Source of the DNA: Casuarina equisetifolia
Lineage: Eukaryota; Streptophyta; Magnoliopsida; Fagales; Casuarinaceae
Length of the DNA: 64,000 bases
Assembly: GCA_028551475.1 (NCBI GenBank)
Contig: CM052354.1
Location: 16,577,258-16,641,257 of the forward strand
Direction: 5' to 3'
In this document: one piece after another, positions 1 through 11,381 of the stretch
How the letters are laid out: every line of letters begins with the position of its first letter
Position numbering within the stretch: position 1 is the first letter of the stretch
Notes under the pieces: model-generated
Database searches by the model: none
Told to the model about the DNA's origin: nothing
What the model saw: only the letters and a program-made list of their open reading frames with translations
Program-made: the position numbers and the translations under genes

Positions 1-3000
1 ATTAGGATTCTTAAACAGCATTAGAAAAGGCTCATGCATCACAATTCATCTCTATGGGCAGAATTTCATGCTTAATCAGCATCTATTATATCTAACATAC
101 AATTTGACAAGGAGAGTATATGGAAATACTTCTTGTATCACCATACATTTCCTAAGATAATGCAAGATAAATATAAATGGATTAAACATGTATGAATTAC
201 CTATGTAGTGTTTTGCATCTTTTTTGGAGGACCTATGGAGTTCATCTGCACGAACACGAAGCTCATCATTGCAGCGCCACATAGACAACTACAAGGAAAT
301 GGACAGACATTAGCTAATGTTGATGTCAAGCATATAAATGATTAACACGCAAAAGTCCCCAGTAAATGAAGTCGCTTAGAAAAGATTGCACGAGGTAAAC
401 ATTAATAAGCACCTCAAACATAAGATCCTCTATTTGGGAGTAGTACAAGTTAGCAGCCATCATTCTAGCCAACAAGCAAACATCCCTTGTAACCTCCGGT
501 GTCACCCTAGGATTACCTGCATTCAATGTGAAACAGATGTTAAGCTGATAGAAAAGAAAGAGAAACAACTTCAAAATTATTCCACTTACTACAAAAATCT
601 ATCCAAGTGGTTCAAATTGAATATCACACTCTAACAGTTGAAAGGGGATCTGTATGTCTTTTTGCTTCTTTCTGGAATCTATACTTGCATCATTATACAT
701 CATACATTGTTAATTCTTGACAATGATTCACTTTAATCATCACCAGCATAACACTAACAAGTAGGACCATCCAATTTATTAGATTGATGTTAGTACAATA
801 ACTAAATTAACATGAGTAACAAAAAATGCATTTTTCCACGCCCAAAGTAAGTTGATTTCTAGGAAGACATCAAGATGATTTGCCTTCACCCCTAATACTA
901 AATGTTTTCCATGACAATGTTAGCCGTTGAGAAGGATCTTACCATCACGATCACCACCCATCCAAGAAGAAAATTGAATAAGTGGAGCATTGTAAGGAAC
1001 ACGCTCATCAATTCCTATGTTTTTCAGAGCTGTGTCAACACGGCGCAGAAACTTTGGGACACCCTTCCAGATTGTTTCATGAAAGTAGCTCATTCCTGCC
1101 CTCATCTCATCTTGAGGAGTTGGAGGTGTCCTCCGGATCTCATCAGTACGAAATGCAGCTTGAATCTATATGAAAAAAAAAAAAGGCAGAAAATAAGAGA
1201 AACTTCAGATATACAAGCCTTTCTTTCTTTCTTTCTTTCTTTCTTTTGTTCTTTTTTATGTGAGTGGAAAACTTCTGATTGTATCTTAATCTCAAAGTTA
1301 TACCATAAATACAGTTTTAGACCTAACAGGTTATCAGCAAAAATCTATTGAGCAGACTCATGCTTTCTTAAATCAGTTCTTGCAGTTAATCGAGTTCAAA
1401 CATATTGACCATGGAGACATTGCACACCAGGTGCAAGCTATGATAGATTACCATAAGAATATTATATTTCCAAATGATGGCATTTAAGCATCTATCATTT
1501 GCCCTGAACCTACAGGACAACTGCTGCTTTCTTTCTTCCACGTGCAACAGGAGTGGTTAGTTATAGGGAATGGCATGGACTACTAATCTTGCAACATTTA
1601 TTATTTATAATGGACAACATCTATAATTTAAATTGGACGGTCCTTTTAGTCACAGGACATATAAAAATTAAACGCCGTGATGAAATTTATTTCCTGAAAG
1701 TAACGCTTGTAAAGATCAATGCCAGAGTAATAACTTTTTGTGGGGAAAAAAACAAAAAAAACATGGTACCATATTGTTGCAGTAACAATTGACAAGATCC
1801 AAGTTAAAGAAATAGAATCACCAATAATGTCTCAAACAGTAAACAATTTACAAGATCAGAAAAAGAGAACTTATTACGGAATTCTGCAGAAAACCTAATA
1901 CTCAATGCATCACAAAGCCAGCCATAATAACGGCTATGCATACCAGACATGAAAGGCAACAACTAATGGACAAAAAGGAGAGTATGCATTTATTTCTCTT
2001 TCTCCTTTTTTTCATTTTTCTTCTTTTTTTGGAATTTAAGTCTCTAAAAGGAACAGTAGATTAGTTAGGCAGCTTCAGTTATTAATCTGGACCAACCTTT
2101 CTAGTTGATTTCCACTCATTCAAAGATATATGCTTCTACAACATGCCCAGAACATAGAGATTGTAATATGAATAATTCTATATATTTATAACATTAGGGA
2201 AAAAAATTCAAAAGGATGCTGATATTCACCTCCCTTTGAAGAGCCTCATCAAGCTCCTGCTTATCATCAGGTGTAATGTCTTTGGCATACAATTGGGCCA
2301 AACAATTCCTTATCCTGAACCAAAGAGATAAAGGGAAAAATATTAAAACAAATGACAGAAATACTGAGAGAATGCAAAATCCATATAAAGAGACGTAGGG
2401 CTTCCACATAAGAAAATATCATAATCAAAGTCATATAAAGAGACGTAATTTTTTAATATGCAGTAAAAATCCAAATATGCAACCACGTCAGAGACTGAAG
2501 GGACAGAAATTCAAAGACGAAATTGCAACTGAAGGACAAAGCTGAAGTAATTGGAGGACAAACCTTCCATGCTTTTGAAGCAGAGATCTACGAACTGATT
2601 GCGTAGGATGAGCAGTGAAGACCAGATCCACAGTCTGGTTCTTCAAAGCATCAAAAACTTCTTGTGGAGACTTATTCAGTTGCCCCACAAGCTTCTTGAG
2701 AGTTTCTTCTATGTCTGATTCGGTTGTTGCAGAGTTTTCATCAACAAAATCTCCCTTTTTCATCTTTATCCGTCTGCGGTAAGCAATCTGGACCTCCTCA
2801 GCCAAGTTGGCTAAGTTAAGCATGTGGGAGAAAGACTTTGCAATGACAATAGAGTCCCCTGGATCCAAGTTTGTCAACACTTTGCCAAGCTCTTCTAGCT
2901 TCTGAGGATCGTGCTTACCTTCATACTCAGCAGAAAGCTCATACAACTCTTGGACCTAGAAGAAATCCATAAAAGAACACATAAGCAGAGCATCACAAGA

Positions 3001-3647
3001 CTATTGGTTAATCACTGTATTTCACCAAAGAAACTCTAAATACAAAGAATAAAGTATTGTTTAACATTTCCAAACATTAACTCCCCATCGACATCAAATT
3101 GGAATTGGAAGAGCTATCAAATTCATATGTGCTTTAGATAATGGATTCTCATTATCACATAAGATTCAATGAAACGAAAGCAAGATGATGCTAAAGATAT
3201 CTAATCGTTAGAGAGAGGCCTTCATTTCTTTCGAGTTACCAAACAATTATTATTGGCTATTTATTAAAACCAGCCAAAACACCAGCCTCGGTTATCAAAA
3301 CTGATCATAGCATATTGAAAAAGTGTTTAGTATTCCCAAGTAAAGCTCCATACTTTTTCATGCAAAACCCAAATCCCAATTACTTCTCAATGTTAATTGA
3401 ACCATTGGTCCCCATAGGCTTTGATCGCAATCAAATTCGAACCTCTTAAACTAATACTCAAAGAGGTCACTCAGTGACTTACAGTTTCCTTAAGATCCTC
3501 CCCATGTAAATCCTGGAGAATATCCAGAAACCGATCCAGAAGAAGAGCATCATACTCAACCAGCTTATCATCCTCGCTCACTTTACTTGGAACCAAAAGC
3601 CGAAGCTGAGCGTCTATTGACGCCAACTTCTCAATATTCCTCGCCAT
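1..3647 (-). CDS. PPC: Phosphoenolpyruvate carboxylase, copy 1 (exons 1-6 only; gene runs off the left edge)
   Basis: Plant-type PEPC adds bicarbonate to phosphoenolpyruvate in the cytosol, giving oxaloacetate. Six coding exons are readable on the minus strand: 3483..3647, 2564..2955, 2230..2314, 943..1165, 413..516 and 201..288. Their lengths (165, 392, 85, 223, 104, 88 nt) equal those of exons 1-6 of the complete copy at 28.1-34.9 kb, with GT-AG junctions and matching phases. The start is the ATG at 3647 ([16 protein letters not shown]), which includes the N-terminal regulatory serine motif K-x-x-S-I-D-A-Q. Exon 2 carries the catalytic His segment [11 protein letters not shown]. Exons 7-10 would lie left of position 1; the first bases are in intron 6. 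I see no stop or frameshift. Differences from copy 2 include Ser for Gly in the VP(S/G)KVSED segment and Leu for Cys in VQE(L/C)YELS. It is probably functional, but the catalytic C-terminal half is not visible. Confidence 0.95.
1219..1246. repeat. CTTT microsatellite in intron 3 of PEPC copy 1
   Basis: Several CTTT units sit in intron 3. Copy 2 has a poly-T tract in the corresponding place, so this microsatellite arose or expanded after the duplication. Confidence 0.8.
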
Positions 3648-3665
3648 TGCTCGTCCTCAGTCTCC

Positions 3666-3938
3666 CTGTGTGGTCAGAAAACCAAACAACGCATTATACA
3701 AAGCAAAAGGCTGAGATCTTGGACTCGATCAAGAGCCAAGAACCAAAAATTCTGACCATGATCGAGAAAGCAAATCAAGATTTGATGGCCAAAGGCCAAG
3801 TATCGAGAGAGTCAATGCAGCACGGTGATGACGAAATCATCACAAACAAAAACCCAAAAAAGTATTCTACCAAAAAAAAAAAAAAAAGTGAATTCTATAT
3901 GGATCCAGAAGCAGCAGAGTTTGTGGATAATTCAGTAC
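3666..3938 (-). other. Putative 5'UTR intron of PEPC copy 1
   Basis: On the minus strand a donor CAG|GTACTG at 3939/3938 and an acceptor CACACAG|GGAGAC at 3666/3665 bracket 273 nt just upstream of the ATG. Copy 2 has a donor and acceptor at matching places (202 nt). Conservation of both sites in the two copies suggests a real leader intron. This is inferred from splice motifs only, without transcript evidence. Confidence 0.6.
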
Positions 3939-4047
3939 CTGAACACCTCAAGTGAGATTTGATAAAGAAGAAGACGAAATGAGGATGAAAGGATGAAAGA
4001 GTGAGAGACAGAGAGTTCTGAGATCCAAAGTGAAGGAATGGTCGTGG

Positions 4048-4057
4048 CTTTATATAG
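4048..4057 (-). promoter_or_regulatory. TATA box of PEPC copy 1
   Basis: The minus strand reads CTATATAAAG about 110 nt upstream of the putative leader-intron donor. Copy 2 has CTATATAAGC in the same relative place (35244..35253), inside an otherwise conserved leader. Agreement between the paralogues supports a core promoter. Confidence 0.65.
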
Positions 4058-4094
4058 AAACGAAAGGCCTGTAGTTGACAATAAAAAAGAGTGG

Positions 4095-6329
4095 CCTCTT
4101 TCTATCCCTCCCTCTCTCTCTCTCTCTCTCTCCCTCTCCCTCCAAGCCGTAAATTATTCACTCCCACTCTCTCACTGTACACTTTCTTCCTCCCTCAGAT
4201 GGACTTAGAATCAAATATACCTACCTAATATGCTTCGTTCAGCTCTATAGTTTTACTTTCCAATCCGGCTTCTGATTTTCCAAACACGAAAGTACCTCCC
4301 CGAACGGCAAGTTTCAGCAACATGAAAAGGGAAGAGGGATAGAAGAAGCAGCATTATGTACACCCAAACGAGTGGTCTAATTCAGTAAACGGTCCAATAA
4401 ACCGTGTTATCCTGCTAATTAAACACACACACGCAAATATGGTAAAGATCATTCCATTTCATAGAAACTTCCTAATTTACTTAATTTAGTGCTACACAGT
4501 TACCAAAATCTATTTCTTAATTCAAATCAAAGTTTAAAAGTTCTGATAAGGGAGGACGAATTACATTCAATATAGTATCCTATTCTTATCAACTCTTTCT
4601 TAAGTTTTATTTATTCCTTGCTTGGATTTTTAATTTCAATCCTTTAAAGGCAGGTTCAGTGCAGCAAAAAGGAACTCTTGATGGGAACCTAAAAAATGGA
4701 TTAACGATGGGTGGACAGACGGTGGAGAAGAAACAAGAGAAAGCAGAAAAGAGAAGAAAGACCAAAGTCAACCGGTGGAGACTACAACTGAGGATCGTTC
4801 GGAATAATCGATTTTTTCATACTGATTGGTACGAACTCATGATGCCATGCATAGGGCGGCGTTCTCGAAGAACTCGCCGGGTGGGAGGGGGCTCGAAGCA
4901 AAATAAAAAGAGTTCCTGAAAAAGGGTTGTGGAATGAATTGAACGAAATCCAGGAGGTAAAAAACAAACCGAACCAATCGCTTAAATCCTTGTCGAGGAA
5001 CCCCGTGAAGTTGTCTTGTTCGCTGTTCGCCCGGCATGTCCCAAAAGCAACGTATATCACAATGGTACACTTGTTTAAGGTTTTGTAAATGAAATTTTTA
5101 TAAGTACTGCTCACCCGGACGTCTTTAGCCTGAACTTTGCAGGACGGATGAATTCCTAGCAAATATTATCTTCAAGAGTCTCTCTCTCTCTTCTTTTTTT
5201 TTTTTTTTTTTTTAACTACAAAAGGGTAAGGCATTGAATCCTAACCTATGGGTCGGGTAGAATAGGAGGCCACCTTAGCTTACCACTAAGTCATAATGTC
5301 TGCAACTCTACATAGGTTATAGGATGGAGTTTGTCGATGTCGTTTTTGTATTTTAGTTTGTTAAATTGTATTATAAAATATCACTTTATTTAAATCTTAT
5401 TTGAGAATTTTTTTTATAAACAAAAAAAATTTGAAAGAAATTAAACTTTCTCACCTAATATTAAAATTTACTTTTTAAAAGTGTCATTTCATTATAGATT
5501 AAAACTTTATATCTTTGTTTCATCATCCATCTTATCATTCATGGATTAATCCATGTTTTAGTAAAGGGGTTGTATTAAACAATAACATAAGTCCTATATT
5601 TTTTAAAATCCTATTTAAAAGGGATAAAAAAAAAGACATGTTTTTCCATAATGTCACAAATCTGAAGACATGCCGCACTGTGATTTTAGGTACAACACAA
5701 AAGATGCATGAGCGGATATGTAAGTTAAAAAATAAAGAAATAAAGAAATAAATAAAGCCGAGAGGTTGTTGGATTTGGTGGTGGGGAGGCATGCCCGCGG
5801 CATTGATAACTCCTCCACTCTTATAGTTGAATCATACTGCATCTTCTGAAGTCAACCATGCAAAGGCAGATCCACCGTCCAAGGCCCGCCGCTCACTTTT
5901 TTAATGATCTTTCCGATATTATGCTGTTTCATGAGGTGGCCATATGAATACTATCACTTCATCATATGCATATTTTCTTATCAAATTCCTCCACTAGTAA
6001 ATACAAAAACCCTGAGTGTTTTGTACTTTACTAAGCATAATATTTACTTAGAGAAGTACCTATTTTAATTTTTTTTTATTTTTTTTTTAATTTTTTTTTT
6101 TATGGTCAATCTGCCTTCTAAATATCAAAAACCGAGTTGAAAAATGGATAGTTAAACCCTTATTCGGACTAACCTTACGCTTAAAGTAGGTGGGATATCA
6201 TTTTCATGTACCTCATATCAACTAAATTAACCAACCCTTGGTGCGGTTGAAAATTTTGAGCCGCTCATCTTCAACAGAGAACAATATTAGCCATCGAGAA
6301 AGTCAACAGAGGGTAGCATCTTATATATC
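4095..6329. other. 2.2-kb block present only upstream of PEPC copy 1
   Basis: Homology between the two PEPC upstream regions stops about 40 bases upstream of the TATA box, near 4095. It resumes at 6330 (CTCAAAGTAGATTCC), which corresponds to about 35308 in copy 2. The block contains CT-rich runs near 4107..4138, short open frames I cannot identify (for example 4659..4919 plus) and a SINE-like sequence at 5190-5330. It is either an insertion in copy 1 or ancestral promoter DNA deleted from copy 2. No LTRs or terminal inverted repeats were recognised at its edges. Confidence 0.7.
5190..5330 (-). mobile_element. SINE-like tRNA-derived element
   Basis: Read on the minus strand, a sequence with a D-arm-like box A (ACTTAGTGGTAAGCTAAGG) and a weaker box B (GGATTCAATGCC) is followed by a poly-A tail, seen as a T-run of about 24 at 5190-5213 on the plus strand. 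The box A, box B, tail order is that of plant SINEs. I could not identify a target duplication, so the ends are approximate. Confidence 0.5.
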
Positions 6330-6489
6330 CTCAAAGTAGATTCCTTGGACATAACTCGCACTCTTGCTATTGCCATTTGGGATCCATCTAGACATGAATA
6401 AGACAGATCTCGCGCGCTTGCTGAAGTAATAATGCTTGAATATCATAAACCCCAGATCCTAATGTCTTTTTCCTTATGCTTAAACTTAA

Positions 6490-7095
6490 CTATTATGACA
6501 TTCAACAACATTGTTTGTTCTCAAGGCATAATTAATCGATGATAATCACTCTGCATTATTGTCAATCATCGCAAGACTTTTCGTTAGAATAAGCACATTA
6601 TTGTGATGCATTGAAACTTCCTTTCCTGTTACCCAAACATTGGCCTACATGATAGCCTGGATGACGTAATTGTGGTAGTCACCCATTGCCCCCACACACT
6701 TTAAAGTCGATAAAGAAAGAATCAATATGAAAAGAAAAGAAACCGGAGGAGCTGTTGAAAGGTGAAACGAAACCGTTTATGTTGACAAGGAGGGAGAAAA
6801 AGTAGTAAAGAAAGGAATCTATATGCGGATTTTAGTGGTATCTGCGACTTTTGGTTGGTTTCCAACCTTATTTATCGGTCGGTCGGTCTTCAATAATGGA
6901 GTTAAATCTGATAACTTATTGATAGGTAACACCGGTTATTATTGGTAGGTGCTACCTTCGAAATTATAGTGAATAACTTATCTGACGGCTCTGAAACGAG
7001 CCTGACTTCTTATACGCCAAGTTAAGTATTATTTTTTCTAAAGATGACACCCACATGACGCAACTAAGCACGAGTCCAACAAGTTTGGTCTGCCA
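6490..7095 (+). repeat. Segment inverted relative to PEPC copy 2 upstream DNA (copy 1 side)
   Basis: The reverse complement of this stretch aligns along its length with about 35455-36085. Anchors include TCAGATAAGTTATTCAC, TTCGAAGGTAGCACC and TTGATTCTTTCTTTATCGAC in the copy 2 reading. Flanking duplication blocks are direct, so one copy underwent a local inversion of about 0.6 kb. Confidence 0.8.
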
Positions 7096-7110
7096 GACCT
7101 AGTTATCAGT

Positions 7111-7113
<3 letters not shown>

Positions 7114-7152
<39 letters not shown>
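7114..7152. repeat. (AT)n microsatellite at the inversion edge
   Basis: An almost pure AT dinucleotide run of about 38 bases lies immediately beyond the inverted segment. Copy 2 lacks it at the homologous edge. Confidence 0.9.
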
Positions 7153-7155
<3 letters not shown>

Positions 7156-8660
7156 TTAGAGATTTTTTTCTGATTTCTTAAGTGGTTTTAAATTTAAAAA
7201 ATATAGGTAATTTAAAAGATCGTTTCGGTTTGAATGGTGCAGTTAAAAACTATCCCTCTTTGTTAGTTAGTAATTGCATTTTGATTTTATTAACTAAATT
7301 GTTATGGCATGGTATGTTTAAAATTCAAGTGGTGGATCCAAAGGAACTCACATGCAGTCCATGACCGTCTGCATCTTGGGTGACGGTCAACGGTCAAAGA
7401 TGTACGGCTTCCCCGTGGACAATTCATGTGGTTGCACGTGGTCCTTACCGACTCATTTTCCGTGCAATTTGAGTTTCGGGCTCTGCGATCTTTGTCGCTT
7501 CAAAGTCTGTTCTTTGAGGTGACTGTTACTTTAGTAAAAAGCTCGCTTTCGGTGTCCATACGACTCCTTATTACTTTTTCATATAAAGTGCAAAAGATGG
7601 AAATGGAAAAAAAAAAAAAAAAGGTATATATATGGCATGTTTATTTAGGTTTTAAACTTTCTCTTGTTCCTCAAATTATTTAAAATAAAAAACTGGATAC
7701 TACTAATATGTATATATCATGAGATTTATTTCCAGAGAAAGATTTAAATGAAATTATAAATAATTTAGAAATGCTCCACGAATCTTGCAGGCTTGCACGG
7801 TTCTGAAAGGGATCCCCTGGGCAGAGTATTCCGTGTGACGGACGCCCATGTGGTCGGTATAGGGACGTTACAACAGACTTCAAAATCCGCGATGTTGAAA
7901 AGTAAAATAAAGTGATCGTCGAACTGGCACACTTTTCTTTTTTTGTTGCCTATTATTTAAATAAAAAGTCAAATCACTAAATTAATAGGGTAATCGATCT
8001 TCAATTCCGGTTCCCGAGGTGAAAGAATTCGGTTTTTCACATTATTAGGATATCAATTTATAATATTTGTAATAAATGAAAGTATTTTCTATTCGGTGTG
8101 TATGCATTATATTATCAAGATATTGGTTTACCGTACTTCTTATATATAAAATTATTTATATATCTTCTAAGTAGGTTTTTAAAATTATTTTTATAAATCT
8201 GAATTCTTCTTTTGCTTTTCTGGGATTGTTGTATGTTAAAGAATATTATAACAATCTATAATGGATAAAATCTGTATAAGTTGACCATTTTAGGTAATTA
8301 TTAGAAACAAAATATAGAGATTTGACAAATGATGCATATAGTGCTTGAGTGAGAAGAAAATATGGACAATTAAGATGATCGGTCTATTGCATCCCATTAG
8401 GCAATATTGGCTTTGAGTTGGGACAAAATTTGTCAAAGTCCAGTAATGCAGCATCGTGACGACGTAGTGCTTGGGGCAAACGAAGTGTGTGGAACGTAAT
8501 TGAAGCCGTGTCTGACTCATCCGATGGGCTGATCCACATGTTCCGGAAGAATGAGACGTGGGTCGCCCGAATAATTGGGAAATGACAGCCGAAAAGAGAA
8601 GCTACTGCAGAAAAGAGAGTCCTGCCTTCGCATATGCTAAAGTGATTCTTTGAGTATTCT

Positions 8661-8983
8661 TGGACGGCACAACATTTAATTTAAAAGCCAACTTATAAGT
8701 TGGAGGGTCCTTCTCATCTCATGATTGTCTCTCTCTTATGTGAGACTCGTGGTCTCCAATATTCCTATATACTTGGAGGAGGCCGTTTTGATATAGGTGA
8801 TGTCAAGAGGTAATGATCTATAGTTAGGAGTAACCCAGACTTTGATACTAGATCAATAAACGAGATGAAAGGAAAAGAAAAGAGGGAAAGCCTATGAGCT
8901 AAGCGAATTCAATATTACTGATTTTGTTATGCCTATCTCTATATATATGCCGGCTTAAGTTTAAGCTAATCAATATAATAACA
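8661..8983 (-). mobile_element. Short-LTR (TRIM-like) fragment: leader, PBS and LTR
   Basis: Minus-strand order: an LTR-like stretch of about 130 bp (8851..8983, starting TGTTATTATATTG), then a primer-binding-like site TAGTATCAAAGTCTGGG at 8834..8850 (resembling the initiator-tRNA-Met PBS), then a leader to about 8661. The whole block matches 53527..53854 in the same orientation. It abuts the broken integrase of the neighbouring gypsy element, so it either inserted there or marks a recombination junction. The second LTR was not found. Confidence 0.45.
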
Positions 8984-9664
8984 ATATAATACCTTGTAGA
9001 GAGACTTTTGCAGAATGCTATGGGTGCTGGTATTATAGCAGGTGTCAGCCCAAGATAACCACTTCACCCATTCCCTAGAATGATCAAAAGCAAAGCATCT
9101 CAAGTAAACCTCTAAGGTTTTATTCACCACCTCAGATTGGCCATCAGTTTGAGGATGGTATGCTGTTGAAAAATTGAACTTAGTGTCCTGCAGCTCAAAC
9201 AATTGTCTCCAAAAAAGGCTAGTGAACACAACATCCTTATCATAAACTATGCTCCGTGGCAGTCCATAAAGTTTGAAAATATGATCAAAGAAAGCTTGTG
9301 TAACAATTATCGCTGTATAGAGATGTCCAAGAGGTATAAAATGAGCCAACTTTGATAATCTATTAACTACCACCATCACTAGCTTTCCTTTAGAAATAGG
9401 CAAACCATCAATAAAATCCATGGATATATCTTCCCAAACCCTAGCTGGAATTGGTAAAGGTTGAAGCAATCCATTCGGCTTAGTATTCTCCCACTTGACT
9501 TGCCGGCATATTTTGCACTCCCGCACAAATTTCATCACTGATTGTTTCATTCCAACCCAGTAAAAAACTGCCTTCACTCTCTGCAATGTTTTAAAATACC
9601 CTTCACGTGTTACTTCATGGAATTCTTGTAAAATCATAAGAATCAAAGTGGATTGTTTACTCAA
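8966..9664 (-). pseudogene. Gypsy integrase, C-terminally truncated
   Basis: The 232-codon frame begins with the end of the zinc-binding region (ECKICRQVKW). The catalytic core has the MDFIDGLP Asp, a second Asp in the VYDKDVVFTS segment and a Glu in DGQSEVVNKTLE, so the D,D-35-E residues appear to be kept. After WLSWADTCYNTS the reading passes SLYKVLY and immediately leaves the family, at the junction with the short-LTR block. The last residues of the frame are junction sequence, not integrase. Confidence 0.9.
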
Positions 9665-9670
9665 ATAAAT

Positions 9671-10245
9671 TCATTGCTTGTAGAATAGGACTCCATTCTT
9701 ATACAGCCAATCCATTCCTGTTTCCTTTGTGCTCAGCCCATGAATTATAGTCTGAATTTCTGCACAATCAGCAACTTCTTTAACAATAGTATCCAACCAT
9801 TCAGAGATTGGAACCAAGACTACATGTAATTGCAACTCCTCCACTACTTCCTTTCCCTTATCTTCCTTTATCTTTTGCTCACACTGCTCAAGTATCTTTT
9901 CAGTAATGGTAGGGTCTTCTGCAAAGGGCTCACCCAAGTATTTAACTTGTTCCACTTCATATTTCCTTGATAAAGCATCAGCTGCCGTGTTTTCCTTTCT
10001 AGGCTTGTACTGAATTTCAAAATCATAGCCAATTAACTTCACCAACCAGCATTGTTGTGCTGGGGTAGTAATCTTTTGGTCCCATCAATGTTGTAGACTA
10101 CGCTAATTAGTCTTGACAATAAACTTCTTTCCAAGCAAATATTGTCGCCACTTCTTTACAGCAAGTATCAGAGCTAATAATTCTTTATCATAGGTGGAAA
10201 GTAGTAAGTTCCTGCCCTGCAATGCCTGGCTAAAATAAGCCAACG
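9671..10245 (-). pseudogene. Gypsy RNase H, broken
   Basis: A frame at 9671..10045 carries the C-terminal RNase H signature YDFEIQYKPRKENTAADALSR and the linker into integrase. Upstream, the segment reading TTPAQQCWLVKL continues from it, but a stop and a shift at about 10046-10245 separate it from the reverse transcriptase frame. The domain is present but not translatable as one piece. Confidence 0.8.
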
Positions 10246-10249
10246 GTTG

Positions 10250-11279
10250 CTATTCCTGGGTCAAGACAGCCCCCACTCCAACTCCACTGGCATCACATTC
10301 TATAGTAAAGGGTAAGGAAAAATCTAGCAGCCTCAAGGTTGGAGCTACTGTCAAAGCTCTTTTAAGATCATTGAAAGCCTTCTCAGCCTCAGCACACCAC
10401 ACAAAATTGTCTTTTTGAAGCAGTTTTGTTAATGGAGCTGCTATTAATCCATAATGCTGCACAAATTTTCTGTAATACCCAATTAAGCCCAAGAATCCCC
10501 TTAATGCTTTCACACTTCTAGGGAGTGGCCAGTCTACAATTGCCGCCACCTTTTTTGTCTCCATTTTCACCCCATTTCCAGAGATAACATGCCCTAAGTA
10601 ACCCACCTCAAACACTCCAAATTCATACTTCTCTTTTTTAACAAAAAGTTTATGCATCCGTAGCTTCTCAAAAACCAATCTTACATGCTCCCAATGCTCA
10701 CTCCAACTTCTACTATACACCAATATGTCATAAAAAAAAAACTAGAACAAATATTCCTAAAAATTCCTTAAAGACATGGTTCATCAATCCTTGGAATGTA
10801 GATGGTGCATTACATAATCCAAAAGGCATCACTAAAAATTCATAGTGACCTTGAGGAGTTTGAAAAGCTGTCTTCCCAACATCCTTAGGATCCATTCTTA
10901 TTTGATGATACCCTAACTGTAAATCCAATTTAGAAAAAATTCTGTCTCCATGCAATTCATCTAGTAGTTCATCCACGGTTGGAATAGGAAATCCATCCTT
11001 GATGGTTTCTTTGTTCAAGGAACGATAATCAACGCACATTCTCCATGAACCATATTTTTTTCTTACCAACAACACCGGGGATAAGAATGGACTGTTACTA
11101 TGCTGCACCACCCCTTCTTCTAACAATTCCCATACCAATTTCTCAATCTCCTTTCTTTGTATATACAGGTACCTATAAGGTTTATTAATGACCACCTTTG
11201 ATTCATCATGCAACACAATTCTGTGGTCATAAAATCTCTTAGGTGGTCTATGTGGTTTTCGAAATAACTCTCCATACAC
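10250..11279 (-). pseudogene. Gypsy reverse transcriptase, frameshifted at the active site
   Basis: Two frames (11279..10728 and 10723..10250) together cover the RT domain. The first has CVDYRSLNKETIKDGFPIP, the FSKLDLQLGYHQIRM palm Asp and MPFGLCNAPSTFQ. The second starts at VYSRSWSEHWEHV. The catalytic (F/Y)xDD box falls exactly at a run of A (plus strand) at about 10732-10741. There the frame is shifted and the second Asp is not readable. The element cannot make active RT. Confidence 0.88.
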
Positions 11280-11381
11280 CTCAATTAATTCAGCAAACTG
11301 CTATGGCCACTGTTCTGTCAGATTCCTAGACTGCACTTGATCAACTGCTCAAATGTGCAACACTATTCCTTGTTTCTGTTT

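Larger units (their letters stand above)
6330..8670. other. Distal upstream duplication arm of PEPC copy 1
   Basis: Blocks 6330-6480, 7180-7910 and 8619-8670 match the upstream DNA of copy 2 (35308-35436, 36985-37640, 37640-37680) in direct orientation. The stretch 6490-7095 matches it in inverted orientation. Positions 7910-8619 have no counterpart in copy 2. No gene is supported in this arm. It is the outer part of the segmental duplication that produced the two PEPC genes. Confidence 0.7.

Noticed and set aside
902-1351. 149-codon plus-strand open frame
   Set aside because: Antisense shadow of PEPC exon 4 running into intron microsatellite. The equivalent frame opposite copy 2 is only 97 codons.
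3587-3955. 122-codon plus-strand open frame at the PEPC copy 1 start
   Set aside because: It is antisense to exon 1 and the leader intron of PEPC and includes a poly-A low-complexity stretch. No domain.
7114-7152. AT run as a TATA promoter
   Set aside because: It is a simple dinucleotide microsatellite, with no adjacent gene start in the right orientation or distance.
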